DNA of 11,438 nucleotides from an uncultured Flavobacteriales bacterium (GTDB lineage: Bacteria > Bacteroidota > Bacteroidia > Flavobacteriales > Crocinitomicaceae). Shown one piece after another: positions 1 to 5,720 of the stretch. The translations under genes and the position numbers were made by a program. Location of the stretch: assembly GCA_946480815.1 (NCBI GenBank), contig CAMLLB010000078.1:1-11438 (forward strand), in the 5' to 3' direction. The notes beneath the pieces were generated by a model, which was not told the DNA's origin, did not search any database, and saw nothing but the letters and a program-made list of their open reading frames with translations. The first letter of the stretch is position 1; the number at the start of each line of letters is the position of its first letter.

Positions 1-842
1 TGTTGCCGAAGCCATTCCATCAATGCATAAAACGCTTTCCCGGTATAGATTTTATCCAATGGGAGATCGTATTCCTTTTTGCATTTCGAAATGAAATCAA
101 CGAGTTCGGGTGTCCATTTCCCATACCCTCCGAAATGGGCTTCCGGATGCACTTCTACCCTTTTCATATACTCATCAATCGTTTCCTGATCGATCAGGAA
201 CGGAAATAACTGTTTGCGCATTTCAGCCTGTGAATCAAATCCTTTCAAAACAGGAACAACATGGATCTTCATATTTTCATCGGAACCAAGTAACAAACCG
301 CAACTCGTAGTAGTGGTTCCCTGGGCAACAAATACATGATCAATCCCTGCGGGAAGTTCTTTCCAGATTTCCTGGCATCCCACCATTCCGTAATAATTGG
401 AACCACCTTCCGGTACCAGTAAAAAATGAGGATATGCCTCCTTCCATCCTTCCTGGCAGCTTTTCTCATTACGTTCATCGTATGATTCACGGGAAATGAA
501 AAGCAACTCCATCCCCAGTTCCGAGCAGCGTTTCAGGTTCACATTGCTCTCAGCAGTCAGTTCTTCTCCCCGCACAACTCCAACTGATTTTAATCCTGCC
601 GACTGACAAACCGAAGCAACGGCAAGCAGATGATTTGAATAAGCTCCGCCGAAAGTCAAAATCCCATCCTTTTTCTGATAATTAGCCAATTCCAGGTTGT
701 ATTTCAACTTTCGCCACTTATTTCCGGACACTTCCGGATGGATCAGGTCGTCCCTTTTTACCAACAAACGGACAGATCTGAATTGCTCAGAATCTAATTT
801 GATTTCCTGTAAAATGGATCTGGAAGTATCGAAGAGCTCCAT
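1..842 (-). CDS. 1-aminocyclopropane-1-carboxylate deaminase/D-cysteine desulfhydrase family PLP enzyme (3' end missing)
   Basis: The reading frame is open from ATG at 842 to the left edge, giving 280 codons with no stop, so the C-terminus lies outside the window. The family (fold-type II PLP enzymes) usually has about 300-330 residues, so little is missing. Visible motifs: KRDDL at 29-33; SGNKWRKL at 39-46, whose K42 is the expected Schiff-base lysine; FGGAYSNH at 64-71, where Ser-Asn-His contacts cofactor and substrate; a phosphate-type loop QGTTTTSCG near the middle; YTGKAFYAL near the break. Members deaminate ACC or D-cysteine to a keto acid plus ammonia (and sulfide for D-cysteine); which substrate applies cannot be read from this fragment. 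The protein is cytosolic, with no signal peptide. It is divergent from DUF5522 with 20 bp between starts, and no clear TAnnTTTG box was seen on its strand. Confidence 0.88.
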   Translation of the reverse strand, partial: MELFDTSRSILQEIKLDSEQFRSVRLLVKRDDLIHPEVSGNKWRKLKYNLELANYQKKDGILTFGGAYSNHLLAVASVCQSAGLKSVGVVRGEELTAESNVNLKRCSELGMELLFISRESYDERNEKSCQEGWKEAYPHFLLVPEGGSNYYGMVGCQEIWKELPAGIDHVFVAQGTTTTSCGLLLGSDENMKIHVVPVLKGFDSQAEMRKQLFPFLIDQETIDEYMKRVEVHPEAHFGGYGKWTPELVDFISKCKKEYDLPLDKIYTGKAFYALMEWLRQ

Positions 843-850
843 GAAATGCG

Positions 851-858
851 TAATTTTG
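851..858 (+). promoter_or_regulatory. Bacteroidota -7 box for the DUF5522 gene
   Basis: TAATTTTG is an exact match to the Bacteroidota -7 consensus TAnnTTTG and ends 4 bases before the ATG at 863. A start site a few bases downstream would fall on or next to the start codon, so the transcript would be leaderless or nearly so. I did not find a convincing -33 TTG element at the usual spacing. Confidence 0.5.
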
Positions 859-862
859 TACT

Positions 863-1048
863 ATGAATGATGATTTTCGTCCACTTCCCAAAAATAATGG
901 TTTAGAACCGGATGACTTTTATTATACCCCGGAAGGTTACATTGTTTTTACGGAAAAATACCATTTAAAGCGTGGTTATTGTTGCAAAAGCGGTTGCAGG
1001 CATTGCCCGTATGGATATGATAAGAAAACCGATTCTTTCAAGAAATAA
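863..1048 (+). CDS. DUF5522 family small cysteine-rich protein
   Basis: This 61-residue protein matches the small DUF5522 family common in Bacteroidota. Its core is HLKRGYCCKSGCRHCPYG (34-51): Cys40, Cys41, Cys45 and Cys48 with His34 and His47 suggest metal (zinc or Fe-S) binding, though that is inference. The N-terminal half carries a conserved-looking DFYYTPEGYIVFTEKYHL segment. There is no signal peptide or membrane segment, so it is probably cytosolic. Function is not known. It is divergent from the PLP enzyme gene, with only 20 bp between start codons, and ends 12 bp before a strong palindrome that could terminate it. The start at 863 is the only Met of the protein and sits just after an exact TAnnTTTG box. 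Confidence 0.85.
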   Translation: MNDDFRPLPKNNGLEPDDFYYTPEGYIVFTEKYHLKRGYCCKSGCRHCPYGYDKKTDSFKK

Positions 1049-1060
1049 TTGAACGAATTA

Positions 1061-1100
1061 AAATATGTAGGGGCGTGATTAATCGCGCCCCTACATATTT
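1061..1100. terminator. 40-bp near-perfect palindrome, probable bidirectional terminator or dispersed hairpin repeat
   Basis: The arms 1061-1075 and 1086-1100 are perfectly complementary over 15 bp with a GC-rich centre (GTAGGGGCG with CGCCCCTAC). The pairing continues through T1076/G1085 (a wobble in RNA) into the inner GATTAATC. It fills the gap between two convergent genes and directly abuts the stop codon of the DUF3037 gene at 1101. T-rich sequence follows on the plus side (TTTTTATAAAA at 1097-1107) and AAATTAA-type sequence on the other. This fits a bidirectional terminator. Similar GTAGGGGCG...CGCCCCTAC hairpins are, as I recall, found dispersed in intergenic regions of many bacteria, so it may also be a mobile REP-like repeat. 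Confidence 0.75.
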
Positions 1101-1484
1101 TTATAAAACATATTCATCAAATAATCTATTCACCTCCTGCTCCAAATCATTTGCCTTTCCCGGATGCGGGCGTGAGGTCTGAATAACGGAGCTTCTTACT
1201 GCAGTCAGCCAGCGAAAGCGTTCGGGTAATTCTTCACATGCAATCGGCCCGCCCACCTTTGACCCGGCACTGATCAATTCAAAAGCATTCAGGTTGGCTT
1301 TGATCTGCTCCAGATCCATTTCGCATTGAAAGAGCTTCAAACGTTCTTCGGGAAGCACGATCTTAGTTCGAATGAATTTTTGCTTTTTTGAAAACAGAAT
1401 AATTCCCACGTTGATGAATTCTTCGCGTTCAACCTGAGGCACCAGGCGAATTACAGCGTATTCATATAAGAACATTTCGGGCAT
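1101..1484 (-). CDS. DUF3037 family protein, partner of HipA-like kinase
   Basis: The 127-residue protein matches DUF3037. The N-terminal YEYAVIRLVPQVEREEFINVGIILF stretch (about 8-32) is typical, as is the C-terminal part with GGPI (78-81), ERFRWLTAVRSSVIQTS and a final LFDEYVL. There is no signal peptide or membrane segment. The biochemical function of the family is not known. The start is ATG at 1484, which overlaps the upstream kinase gene by 23 bp; ATG at 1475 (MFLYEYAV) is an alternative with a 14-bp overlap. Either way the two genes are translationally linked, and a kinase-DUF3037 gene pair is recurrent in bacteria to my knowledge, which suggests a shared role. The stop abuts the 1061-1100 palindrome. 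Confidence 0.85.
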   Translation of the reverse strand: MPEMFLYEYAVIRLVPQVEREEFINVGIILFSKKQKFIRTKIVLPEERLKLFQCEMDLEQIKANLNAFELISAGSKVGGPIACEELPERFRWLTAVRSSVIQTSRPHPGKANDLEQEVNRLFDEYVL

Positions 1485-2250
1485 TTTTAGCTTCGTTTAC
1501 AAAATTGATCGAATGATTCAGCCGGATACTTAGGAATCGTTTGTATACCGCTCTAATTTCATCGGGTGTTGCTTCCAGGTCTTCCCAGATCAGCCAGGGT
1601 TCCGGAAGTGCATCTACCAGGGCATGCAGCTTTTCTTCAGTCAGCCTGGAATGTGCAAATGCATCTGCCTCATTCATTTTAGTGGCTTGCGGAAGTAATA
1701 CATGATCTTTCACATACAAGAAATTGCTCTGTGCCGTTTTCTCCCAGTTTTCCCAGGTATGATGGAAATAAAATGACGCGCCGTGGTCGATCAGCCACAA
1801 TTCCTTCTTCCAGATTAACATATTGGTATTCCGGAATGTGCGGTCGATATTGATAATAAAGGCATCCAGCCAAACAATACGTGAAGCCGTTTCTTCATCT
1901 ACTTTGGTTACCACCGGATCGAAAGTAATTGCACCGGACAGAAAATGCAGACCCAGATTCAAGCCGTGACTTGCACGTAACAAATCCTGGATTTCCTCAT
2001 CCGCTTCCGAGCGACCAAAATCTTCGTCCAGGTTCACGAAAACCAGTTCCGGAACTTTAAATCCCAGTATGCGGGCTATTTCTCCACCCAAAAATTCCGA
2101 GATCAATGCCTTGACTCCATGACCTGCCCCTCTGAACTTCAGCACATACTTGAAGTCGTCATCCGCATCCACCAATGCAGGAAGCGAACCACCTTCCCGT
2201 AAAGGAGCAATGTAGCGTGTTACATTTACTGTTCTTAAAAACTCTGACAT
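1462..2250 (-). CDS. HipA-like kinase family protein
   Basis: This 262-residue protein resembles the short HipA-like kinases rather than full-length HipA (about 440 residues). Visible kinase features are: a lysine in YVLKFRG (K38) as candidate ATP-binding lysine; the catalytic-loop-like NIDRTFRNTNML at 134-145, with D136 as candidate catalytic base and N141/N143 as metal ligands; and LIDHG at 153-157, with D155 in the place of the DFG/DFD aspartate. HipA itself phosphorylates glutamyl-tRNA synthetase, but the substrate of this short family is not known and should not be copied over. No HipB-like DNA-binding antitoxin is encoded next to it; instead it overlaps DUF3037 by 23 bp. The start at 2250 (MSEFLRTVNVTRYI) was kept because the conserved sequence begins soon after it. 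I see no clear promoter box. Confidence 0.82.
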   Translation of the reverse strand: MSEFLRTVNVTRYIAPLREGGSLPALVDADDDFKYVLKFRGAGHGVKALISEFLGGEIARILGFKVPELVFVNLDEDFGRSEADEEIQDLLRASHGLNLGLHFLSGAITFDPVVTKVDEETASRIVWLDAFIINIDRTFRNTNMLIWKKELWLIDHGASFYFHHTWENWEKTAQSNFLYVKDHVLLPQATKMNEADAFAHSRLTEEKLHALVDALPEPWLIWEDLEATPDEIRAVYKRFLSIRLNHSINFVNEAKNARNVLI

Positions 2251-2283
2251 GCTTTAGTTTACTACTTTATTGATTCGATCTTT

Positions 2284-2396
2284 TCCTCGTAATTTCCGCG
2301 CTGACGCTAGTCATTACTCGTCTTCGCCAGCTTCGCTCTTTGTCCTCGTAATTTCCGCGCTAACGCTAGTCATTACTCGTCTTCGCCAGCTTCGCT
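2284..2396. repeat. Two-copy tandem direct repeat, 59-bp period
   Basis: A 54-bp segment at 2284-2337 recurs at 2343-2396 with one mismatch (the middle of GCGCTGACGCT versus GCGCTAACGCT), giving a 59-bp period. The unit contains TCCTCGTAATTTCCGCGCT, a CGCTAG...CATTACTCG part and CGCCAGCTTCGCT. The second copy is followed by GGC, which completes a hairpin (2385-2399); the first copy is followed by CTT and lacks it. The repeat fills most of the gap between the kinase and acyltransferase genes, and the second copy reaches into the acyltransferase coding sequence. It looks like a dispersed intergenic element, which one window cannot prove. Confidence 0.85.
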
Positions 2397-2947
2397 GGCT
2401 CTTCCCTTCGAATTCCATTCTCGGGAACTTTACCTGTGAAATCCGCTAATATATTCTTAATGTATTTAATATCCGCATCTACATTTCCAGTTGGAATGAA
2501 CAGCGAATGAAAACCACCGATTTTACGCTTGTAGTCTATATAGGCTATGTAGATCGGTACTCCCGCATTCTGGGCAATGTAGTAAAAACCTTTCTTCCAA
2601 TGCGGCTGATATCCTCTTGTTCCTTCAGGAGTAAAGACCAAAAAACACTTTTCATTGTTCTTAAAGATGTTCACCGCCTGTTCCGTAATGTTATTGTTTT
2701 TTTTGCGGTCGACCGGAATTCCACCCATGGCTTTTAAAATAGGCCCCAACGGGAAGAAGAACAGGTCCTTTTTGATCAGGAACTTTGCGTTCACTTTATA
2801 GTGTGCAAAAGCCATTTTACCGATTACGAAATCCCAATTGGAAGTATGCGGGCCTACCACTACGACCGCCTTATCTACACCTGCAGGACTATGATTATCT
2901 ATTTTCCAACCGAATAACTTAAGTATCCAGAAAAAGAATTTTCCCAT
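2366..2947 (-). CDS. 1-acyl-sn-glycerol-3-phosphate acyltransferase-like protein (PlsC/LPLAT family)
   Basis: The 193-residue protein has the acyltransferase motifs in order: HTSNWD at 34-39 (catalytic H34 and D39, the HX4D motif), GGIPVDR at 75-81, FTPEGTRG at 105-112 (motif III, glycerol-phosphate binding) and VPIYIAYI further on. An amphipathic or hydrophobic N-terminus (GKFFFWILKLFGW) and FFFPLGPIL suggest peripheral attachment to the inner membrane. Family members move an acyl chain from acyl-CoA or acyl-ACP to a lysophospholipid-type acceptor; the exact acceptor is unknown. The start at 2947 is 4 bases after an exact TAnnTTTG box on this strand. The last nine residues (AKLAKTSND) and the stop are encoded by the second copy of the 59-bp repeat, so the natural C-terminus appears replaced or extended by repeat sequence. 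It is divergent from the membrane protein gene at 2989. Confidence 0.9.
   Translation of the reverse strand: MGKFFFWILKLFGWKIDNHSPAGVDKAVVVVGPHTSNWDFVIGKMAFAHYKVNAKFLIKKDLFFFPLGPILKAMGGIPVDRKKNNNITEQAVNIFKNNEKCFLVFTPEGTRGYQPHWKKGFYYIAQNAGVPIYIAYIDYKRKIGGFHSLFIPTGNVDADIKYIKNILADFTGKVPENGIRREEPAKLAKTSND
2385..2399. repeat. Small perfect hairpin GCCAGC-TTC-GCTGGC at the repeat edge
   Basis: Perfect 6-bp GC-rich arms with a 3-base loop lie inside the last codons of the acyltransferase gene (reading Ala-Lys-Leu-Ala on the minus strand). No T-run follows on the minus strand, so it is not a classical terminator. Confidence 0.5.
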
Positions 2948-2951
2948 GAAA

Positions 2952-2959
2952 CAAAGTTA
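2952..2959 (-). promoter_or_regulatory. -7 box for the acyltransferase gene
   Basis: On the minus strand this reads TAACTTTG, an exact TAnnTTTG match ending 4 bases before the start codon at 2947. A leaderless or almost leaderless transcript is implied. No convincing -33 element was found. Confidence 0.5.
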
Positions 2960-2976
2960 CAATTTCAATAAAAAAT

Positions 2977-2984
2977 TACCTTTA
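2977..2984 (+). promoter_or_regulatory. Possible imperfect -7 box for the 2989 gene
   Basis: TACCTTTA matches TAnnTTTG at all fixed positions but the last and ends 4 bases before the ATG at 2989. It is the same distance seen for three exact boxes in this window. With the acyltransferase box it would make a compact divergent promoter within a 41-bp gap. Confidence 0.3.
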
Positions 2985-2988
2985 TGCC

Positions 2989-4341
2989 ATGCAAATAAAA
3001 AAACGCTTTTATGCCGCTTTCCTTGTAGTGCTGCTTACAGCCTCGAGTTTATTGATTTTTATTTGCCTGAACTTTCTTTCAACCAACCAAAATAATCCGT
3101 TGGTCCCGATCCCGGATGATGCTCAATGGGTTTTGCGCCTGGATGCGGAATCATTCGTTAAGAAAGAAGTTTACAATACCTTATTTGCAGATAAAGATGA
3201 TGCCTTTATTCTAAAGGTACGCGAACTGATTGATAAGAACTTTAATGGGGATTCCAAAAAAAAATCACTTCGTATTGATCCGCAGGAAGATATTGTAATC
3301 TATGGTCTGGAACGAAACAACAGAGGCTTTATCCTGATTGCCGTTCAGACAAAAGAATCGGAAGCTTTCAGCGACCACATTCCCGCCTATTGCAAATCCA
3401 ACCAAACCGGAAGCGCCAAAGGGAATTGCGGCTTGTTTATGCAGCAAATCAAAGGAAAAAAATTAAGCAAACGTGATTTGGATCAGATGCTTCTAAAAAT
3501 ACTTGACGAACCTTTCCAGGAACTCAAAAAAGCGGCTCCTGAAAAGAATGAATTCATTGCATTGGATGTAAAAAAACTTCCGGCAAAAACCGGTTTTTCC
3601 TCCATGAAATTATCCATCCAGCACCGGGATGAATCCATTAACCTGGAAGGAACTATTCGTTATGCGAAAAAACTTCATCCTAATTTGAAGTTCGGGTTGA
3701 AATCCGAAGGGGTTTATATCTATTCACGATTCATTCCCGAAGCTTTACCGGATACTTTATTGAGTTTCTTACCTGACGGACTTCCGCATTTCAAAGATAT
3801 TGAAGCATATGCTGTAGATTTCAAAGGAACTTACCTGGAAGATCCGAAAGACAGTCTTCCGAGCATTATTGGATTTTTACCGACCCCGGTCATGAACCTG
3901 ATCATTCAAACCAAACGCGAATGTAAGGTAGAAGACTTGTGGAAAGCATTTCCTGAGTCGGTTCGTAAACCAAACCTGACCTTGAACTTTGGAAATACCG
4001 TTTTTCACTTAAAACAACTTGCTGCAAATTGCTACTTCATAGGAGTTGATCCTGATGTGGTAATTCCCTATTCCGGTGATGATGTATTTTTCATCAAAGG
4101 ACATTTGGAAAAATCGACCAAGATCTACGGAAGTACTTTTGTTACTGCATTCATTGAAAACATGGGACCGGTTAAAGCGTTTAATGACTTCCTGAACAGT
4201 TCCAGGTCCATCCATATCGAAATCAAACCTAAAAGCGGAACAACTTACGCGATAAATGGACAGATCAATTTCAAGAAAGACAAGCATCCGCTTCATGAAA
4301 TGACCAAAATGGTCTTCGGAATGCCGTTTTTCGAACAGTAA
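2989..4341 (+). CDS. Membrane-anchored extracytoplasmic protein of unknown function
   Basis: I do not recognise this 450-residue protein. A basic start (MQIKKR) is followed by one hydrophobic segment at about 8-30 (FYAAFLVVLLTASSLLIFICL), which would be a signal anchor or an uncleaved signal peptide with the rest in the periplasm. After a short linker comes PIPDDAQWVLRLDAESFVKK (about 40-59). This resembles the opening of several Bacteroidota surface or periplasmic proteins, such as DUF4836-type ones, that start with a Pro-x-Asp-Ala sentence, but the resemblance is too weak to assign. The rest is a mix of beta-strand-like and charged helical stretches, with no catalytic motif I can name. Cysteines at two places (YCKSNQTGSAKGNC) could form a disulfide. 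An in-frame A9 run lies at 3256-3264. The stop codon directly abuts the stop of the convergent DUF2141 gene with no spacer. Confidence 0.82.
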   Translation: MQIKKRFYAAFLVVLLTASSLLIFICLNFLSTNQNNPLVPIPDDAQWVLRLDAESFVKKEVYNTLFADKDDAFILKVRELIDKNFNGDSKKKSLRIDPQEDIVIYGLERNNRGFILIAVQTKESEAFSDHIPAYCKSNQTGSAKGNCGLFMQQIKGKKLSKRDLDQMLLKILDEPFQELKKAAPEKNEFIALDVKKLPAKTGFSSMKLSIQHRDESINLEGTIRYAKKLHPNLKFGLKSEGVYIYSRFIPEALPDTLLSFLPDGLPHFKDIEAYAVDFKGTYLEDPKDSLPSIIGFLPTPVMNLIIQTKRECKVEDLWKAFPESVRKPNLTLNFGNTVFHLKQLAANCYFIGVDPDVVIPYSGDDVFFIKGHLEKSTKIYGSTFVTAFIENMGPVKAFNDFLNSSRSIHIEIKPKSGTTYAINGQINFKKDKHPLHEMTKMVFGMPFFEQ

Positions 4342-4785
4342 TCAAACGTAGCGTATTTTTACCATCACGGTTTTGTCGTCCTTAAACTGGAATTTGAAAT
4401 TATCATATTTCGGTTTGCTCCAGGCAGTATGATAGTAATCGGAAAAGCCGAATCCCTCGTCCGGAACGAACATCGTATAATCCATTTCCCTGTTTGCATT
4501 TTCATCGTCCAAAAGCGCAACACCGTATTCTCCTTCTTCAATTCCTGTAAAGGTACAAGTCAACGAATTGTTTTTCACCGCATCCTTATCAAAGCGCTTC
4601 ACTTTCCACGGAAGTTGTTTTTGATAATTCTCTGAGTTCCGGTAAATCTGGATTTGAAGCTGGCCGGAATTGTTGCGGATATTGGTTACTTTAACTGTCA
4701 ATGTATGGTAGCTCGGTGCTTTAAATGAGACCGAGACCAAATAAACGAATGCAAATAAAACAAAGGTGAAGAATGATCTTTTCAT
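4342..4785 (-). CDS. DUF2141 domain secreted protein
   Basis: This 147-residue protein starts with a signal peptide (MKRSFFTFVLFAFVYLVSVSF, about 1-21), with cleavage likely after about residue 20, so it is exported to the periplasm or beyond. The mature part matches DUF2141: LTVKVTNIRNNSGQLQIQIY near the start, then GEYGVALLDDENANREMDY and the PDEGFGFSDYY stretch, ending in beta-strand-like FKFQFKDDKTVMVKIRYV. The family has a small beta-sandwich look and no known enzymatic function. The acidic DDENANREMD segment resembles a calcium-binding loop of EF-hand or dockerin type, which is speculation. It lies 53 bp downstream of the BtuF-like gene on the same strand and may be cotranscribed with it. 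Its stop TGA occupies 4342-4344, right against the TAA of the convergent gene. Confidence 0.85.
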   Translation of the reverse strand: MKRSFFTFVLFAFVYLVSVSFKAPSYHTLTVKVTNIRNNSGQLQIQIYRNSENYQKQLPWKVKRFDKDAVKNNSLTCTFTGIEEGEYGVALLDDENANREMDYTMFVPDEGFGFSDYYHTAWSKPKYDNFKFQFKDDKTVMVKIRYV

Positions 4786-4838
4786 GGTAAGTAAAATAGA
4801 TATGTCAGTATAAATTTAATACTTCCCGTTTAATCCTT

Positions 4839-5624
4839 TCAGGCTCCGATCTGATTTAACAATTCTTTGAAATAGGCCGGTGCACCGATCAATCGTGAAC
4901 CGTACCAGGAGAAATATTCTCCGTCGACCAACACGATCCGGCTCGCAGGGAATTGATTTTGCAATTCTTCGATGTGTTTCTCCTTGAAAGGATAAGGTTC
5001 CGAACTCAGGAAAATCAGTTCCGGATTCAATGCTTCCAATTTCACTTCCGGATAACGCTCTTCCTGCATCACATTTTGAAAGCCTAAAGTCGTCAGCATG
5101 GCATCAATGAAAGTATTCGGTCCGACTGCAATGTATGGATTTTTCCAAATGAGGTATAACACGCTTTTACCCGGATTCTTCAGTCCTTCCAATTGTGAAA
5201 AGTTCGTTTTGATTTCTAAAACAATCTCTTCAGCTCTTTCTGTCGTTCCGGTGATCTCTCCTACTTTCCGGATCATTTCAAGCGCATCATCCAGGGTGAA
5301 AATGTCACTCATCCAGGTCGGAAGAATGGTTTCCAGTGCTTCAATATCAGTCCGACTGTTTTCTTCCTTGTTCCCGATCACCAGGTCCGGAGCCAGAGAA
5401 CGAAGCAAATCGATTTTAACATGCTTAGTCCCGCCAATCAATTGGACTTCTTTTTTCAATCTGGCCGGATGTACACAGAACTTCGTAATCCCGACCAATT
5501 TCTCACGTAACCCCAAATCAACCAGTAACTCGGTTTGAGACGGAACCAACGAAACAATACGCGAAACGGTGGAATTGATTTCCACCGTTCGCTGCATTTG
5601 ATCTGTATATTCCTTTTTACTCAT
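4839..5624 (-). CDS. Helical-backbone metal-receptor family protein, BtuF/TroA-like (cobalamin/iron-chelate binding type)
   Basis: The 261-residue protein has the class III substrate-binding fold signature: RIVSLVPSQTELLVDLGL at about 22-39, then GITKFCVHP, LIGGTKHVKIDLLRSLAPDLVIG, a long connecting helix (ALEMIRKVGEITGTTERAEEIV) and a second lobe with LYLIWKNPYIAVGPNTFIDAMLTTLGF. It ends in SWYGSRLIGAPAYFKELL. Relatives bind cobalamin or iron chelates for ABC importers such as BtuCDF. Unlike BtuF it begins MSKKEYTDQMQRTVEI with no signal peptide, and an in-frame stop 7 codons upstream (5646-5648) rules out a missed one. It would therefore be cytosolic as read. No permease or ATPase genes are next to it. 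Leaderless-type members annotated as cobalamin-binding protein occur widely, and their role is unclear. Confidence 0.85.
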   Translation of the reverse strand: MSKKEYTDQMQRTVEINSTVSRIVSLVPSQTELLVDLGLREKLVGITKFCVHPARLKKEVQLIGGTKHVKIDLLRSLAPDLVIGNKEENSRTDIEALETILPTWMSDIFTLDDALEMIRKVGEITGTTERAEEIVLEIKTNFSQLEGLKNPGKSVLYLIWKNPYIAVGPNTFIDAMLTTLGFQNVMQEERYPEVKLEALNPELIFLSSEPYPFKEKHIEELQNQFPASRIVLVDGEYFSWYGSRLIGAPAYFKELLNQIGA

Positions 5625-5693
5625 GCGTATTCTTTTGTGAACTGCTTAAATTAGAGTCGGCATTCGGACAATTTGGTTTATCCTCCCCCTCAC

Positions 5694-5711
5694 TCCCCCT
5701 CCAAAGGGGGA
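5694..5711. terminator. C/G-rich hairpin downstream of the cystathionine beta-synthase gene
   Basis: TCCCCCT and AGGGGGA pair over 7 bp around a CCAA loop, 9 bp past the stop codon of the minus-strand gene. A second CTCCCCCTC lies at 5684-5692. On the minus strand the stem is followed by GTGAGGGGGAGGATAAA rather than a T-run, so termination would be atypical. Similar CCCCTTTGG-GGGG hairpins occur dispersed in Bacteroidota intergenic DNA, from memory. Confidence 0.5.
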
Positions 5712-5720
5712 AGCCTACAA

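Noticed and set aside
269..490. 73-codon minus-strand open frame
   Set aside because: It is an alternative frame inside the PLP-enzyme gene, which has convincing family motifs over the same bases.
2284..2396. CRISPR array
   Set aside because: Only two units, and they are tandem with a 5-base gap rather than spaced by unique 25-40 base spacers; no cas genes are nearby.
3256..3264. A9 run as a second frameshift site
   Set aside because: The zero frame continues without interruption for more than 350 codons after the run, and no overlapping frame encodes a plausible continuation.
5098..5538. 146-codon plus-strand open frame
   Set aside because: It lies wholly antisense to the BtuF-like gene, whose protein has clear family motifs; the antisense translation is Ser/Phe-rich with no recognisable domain.
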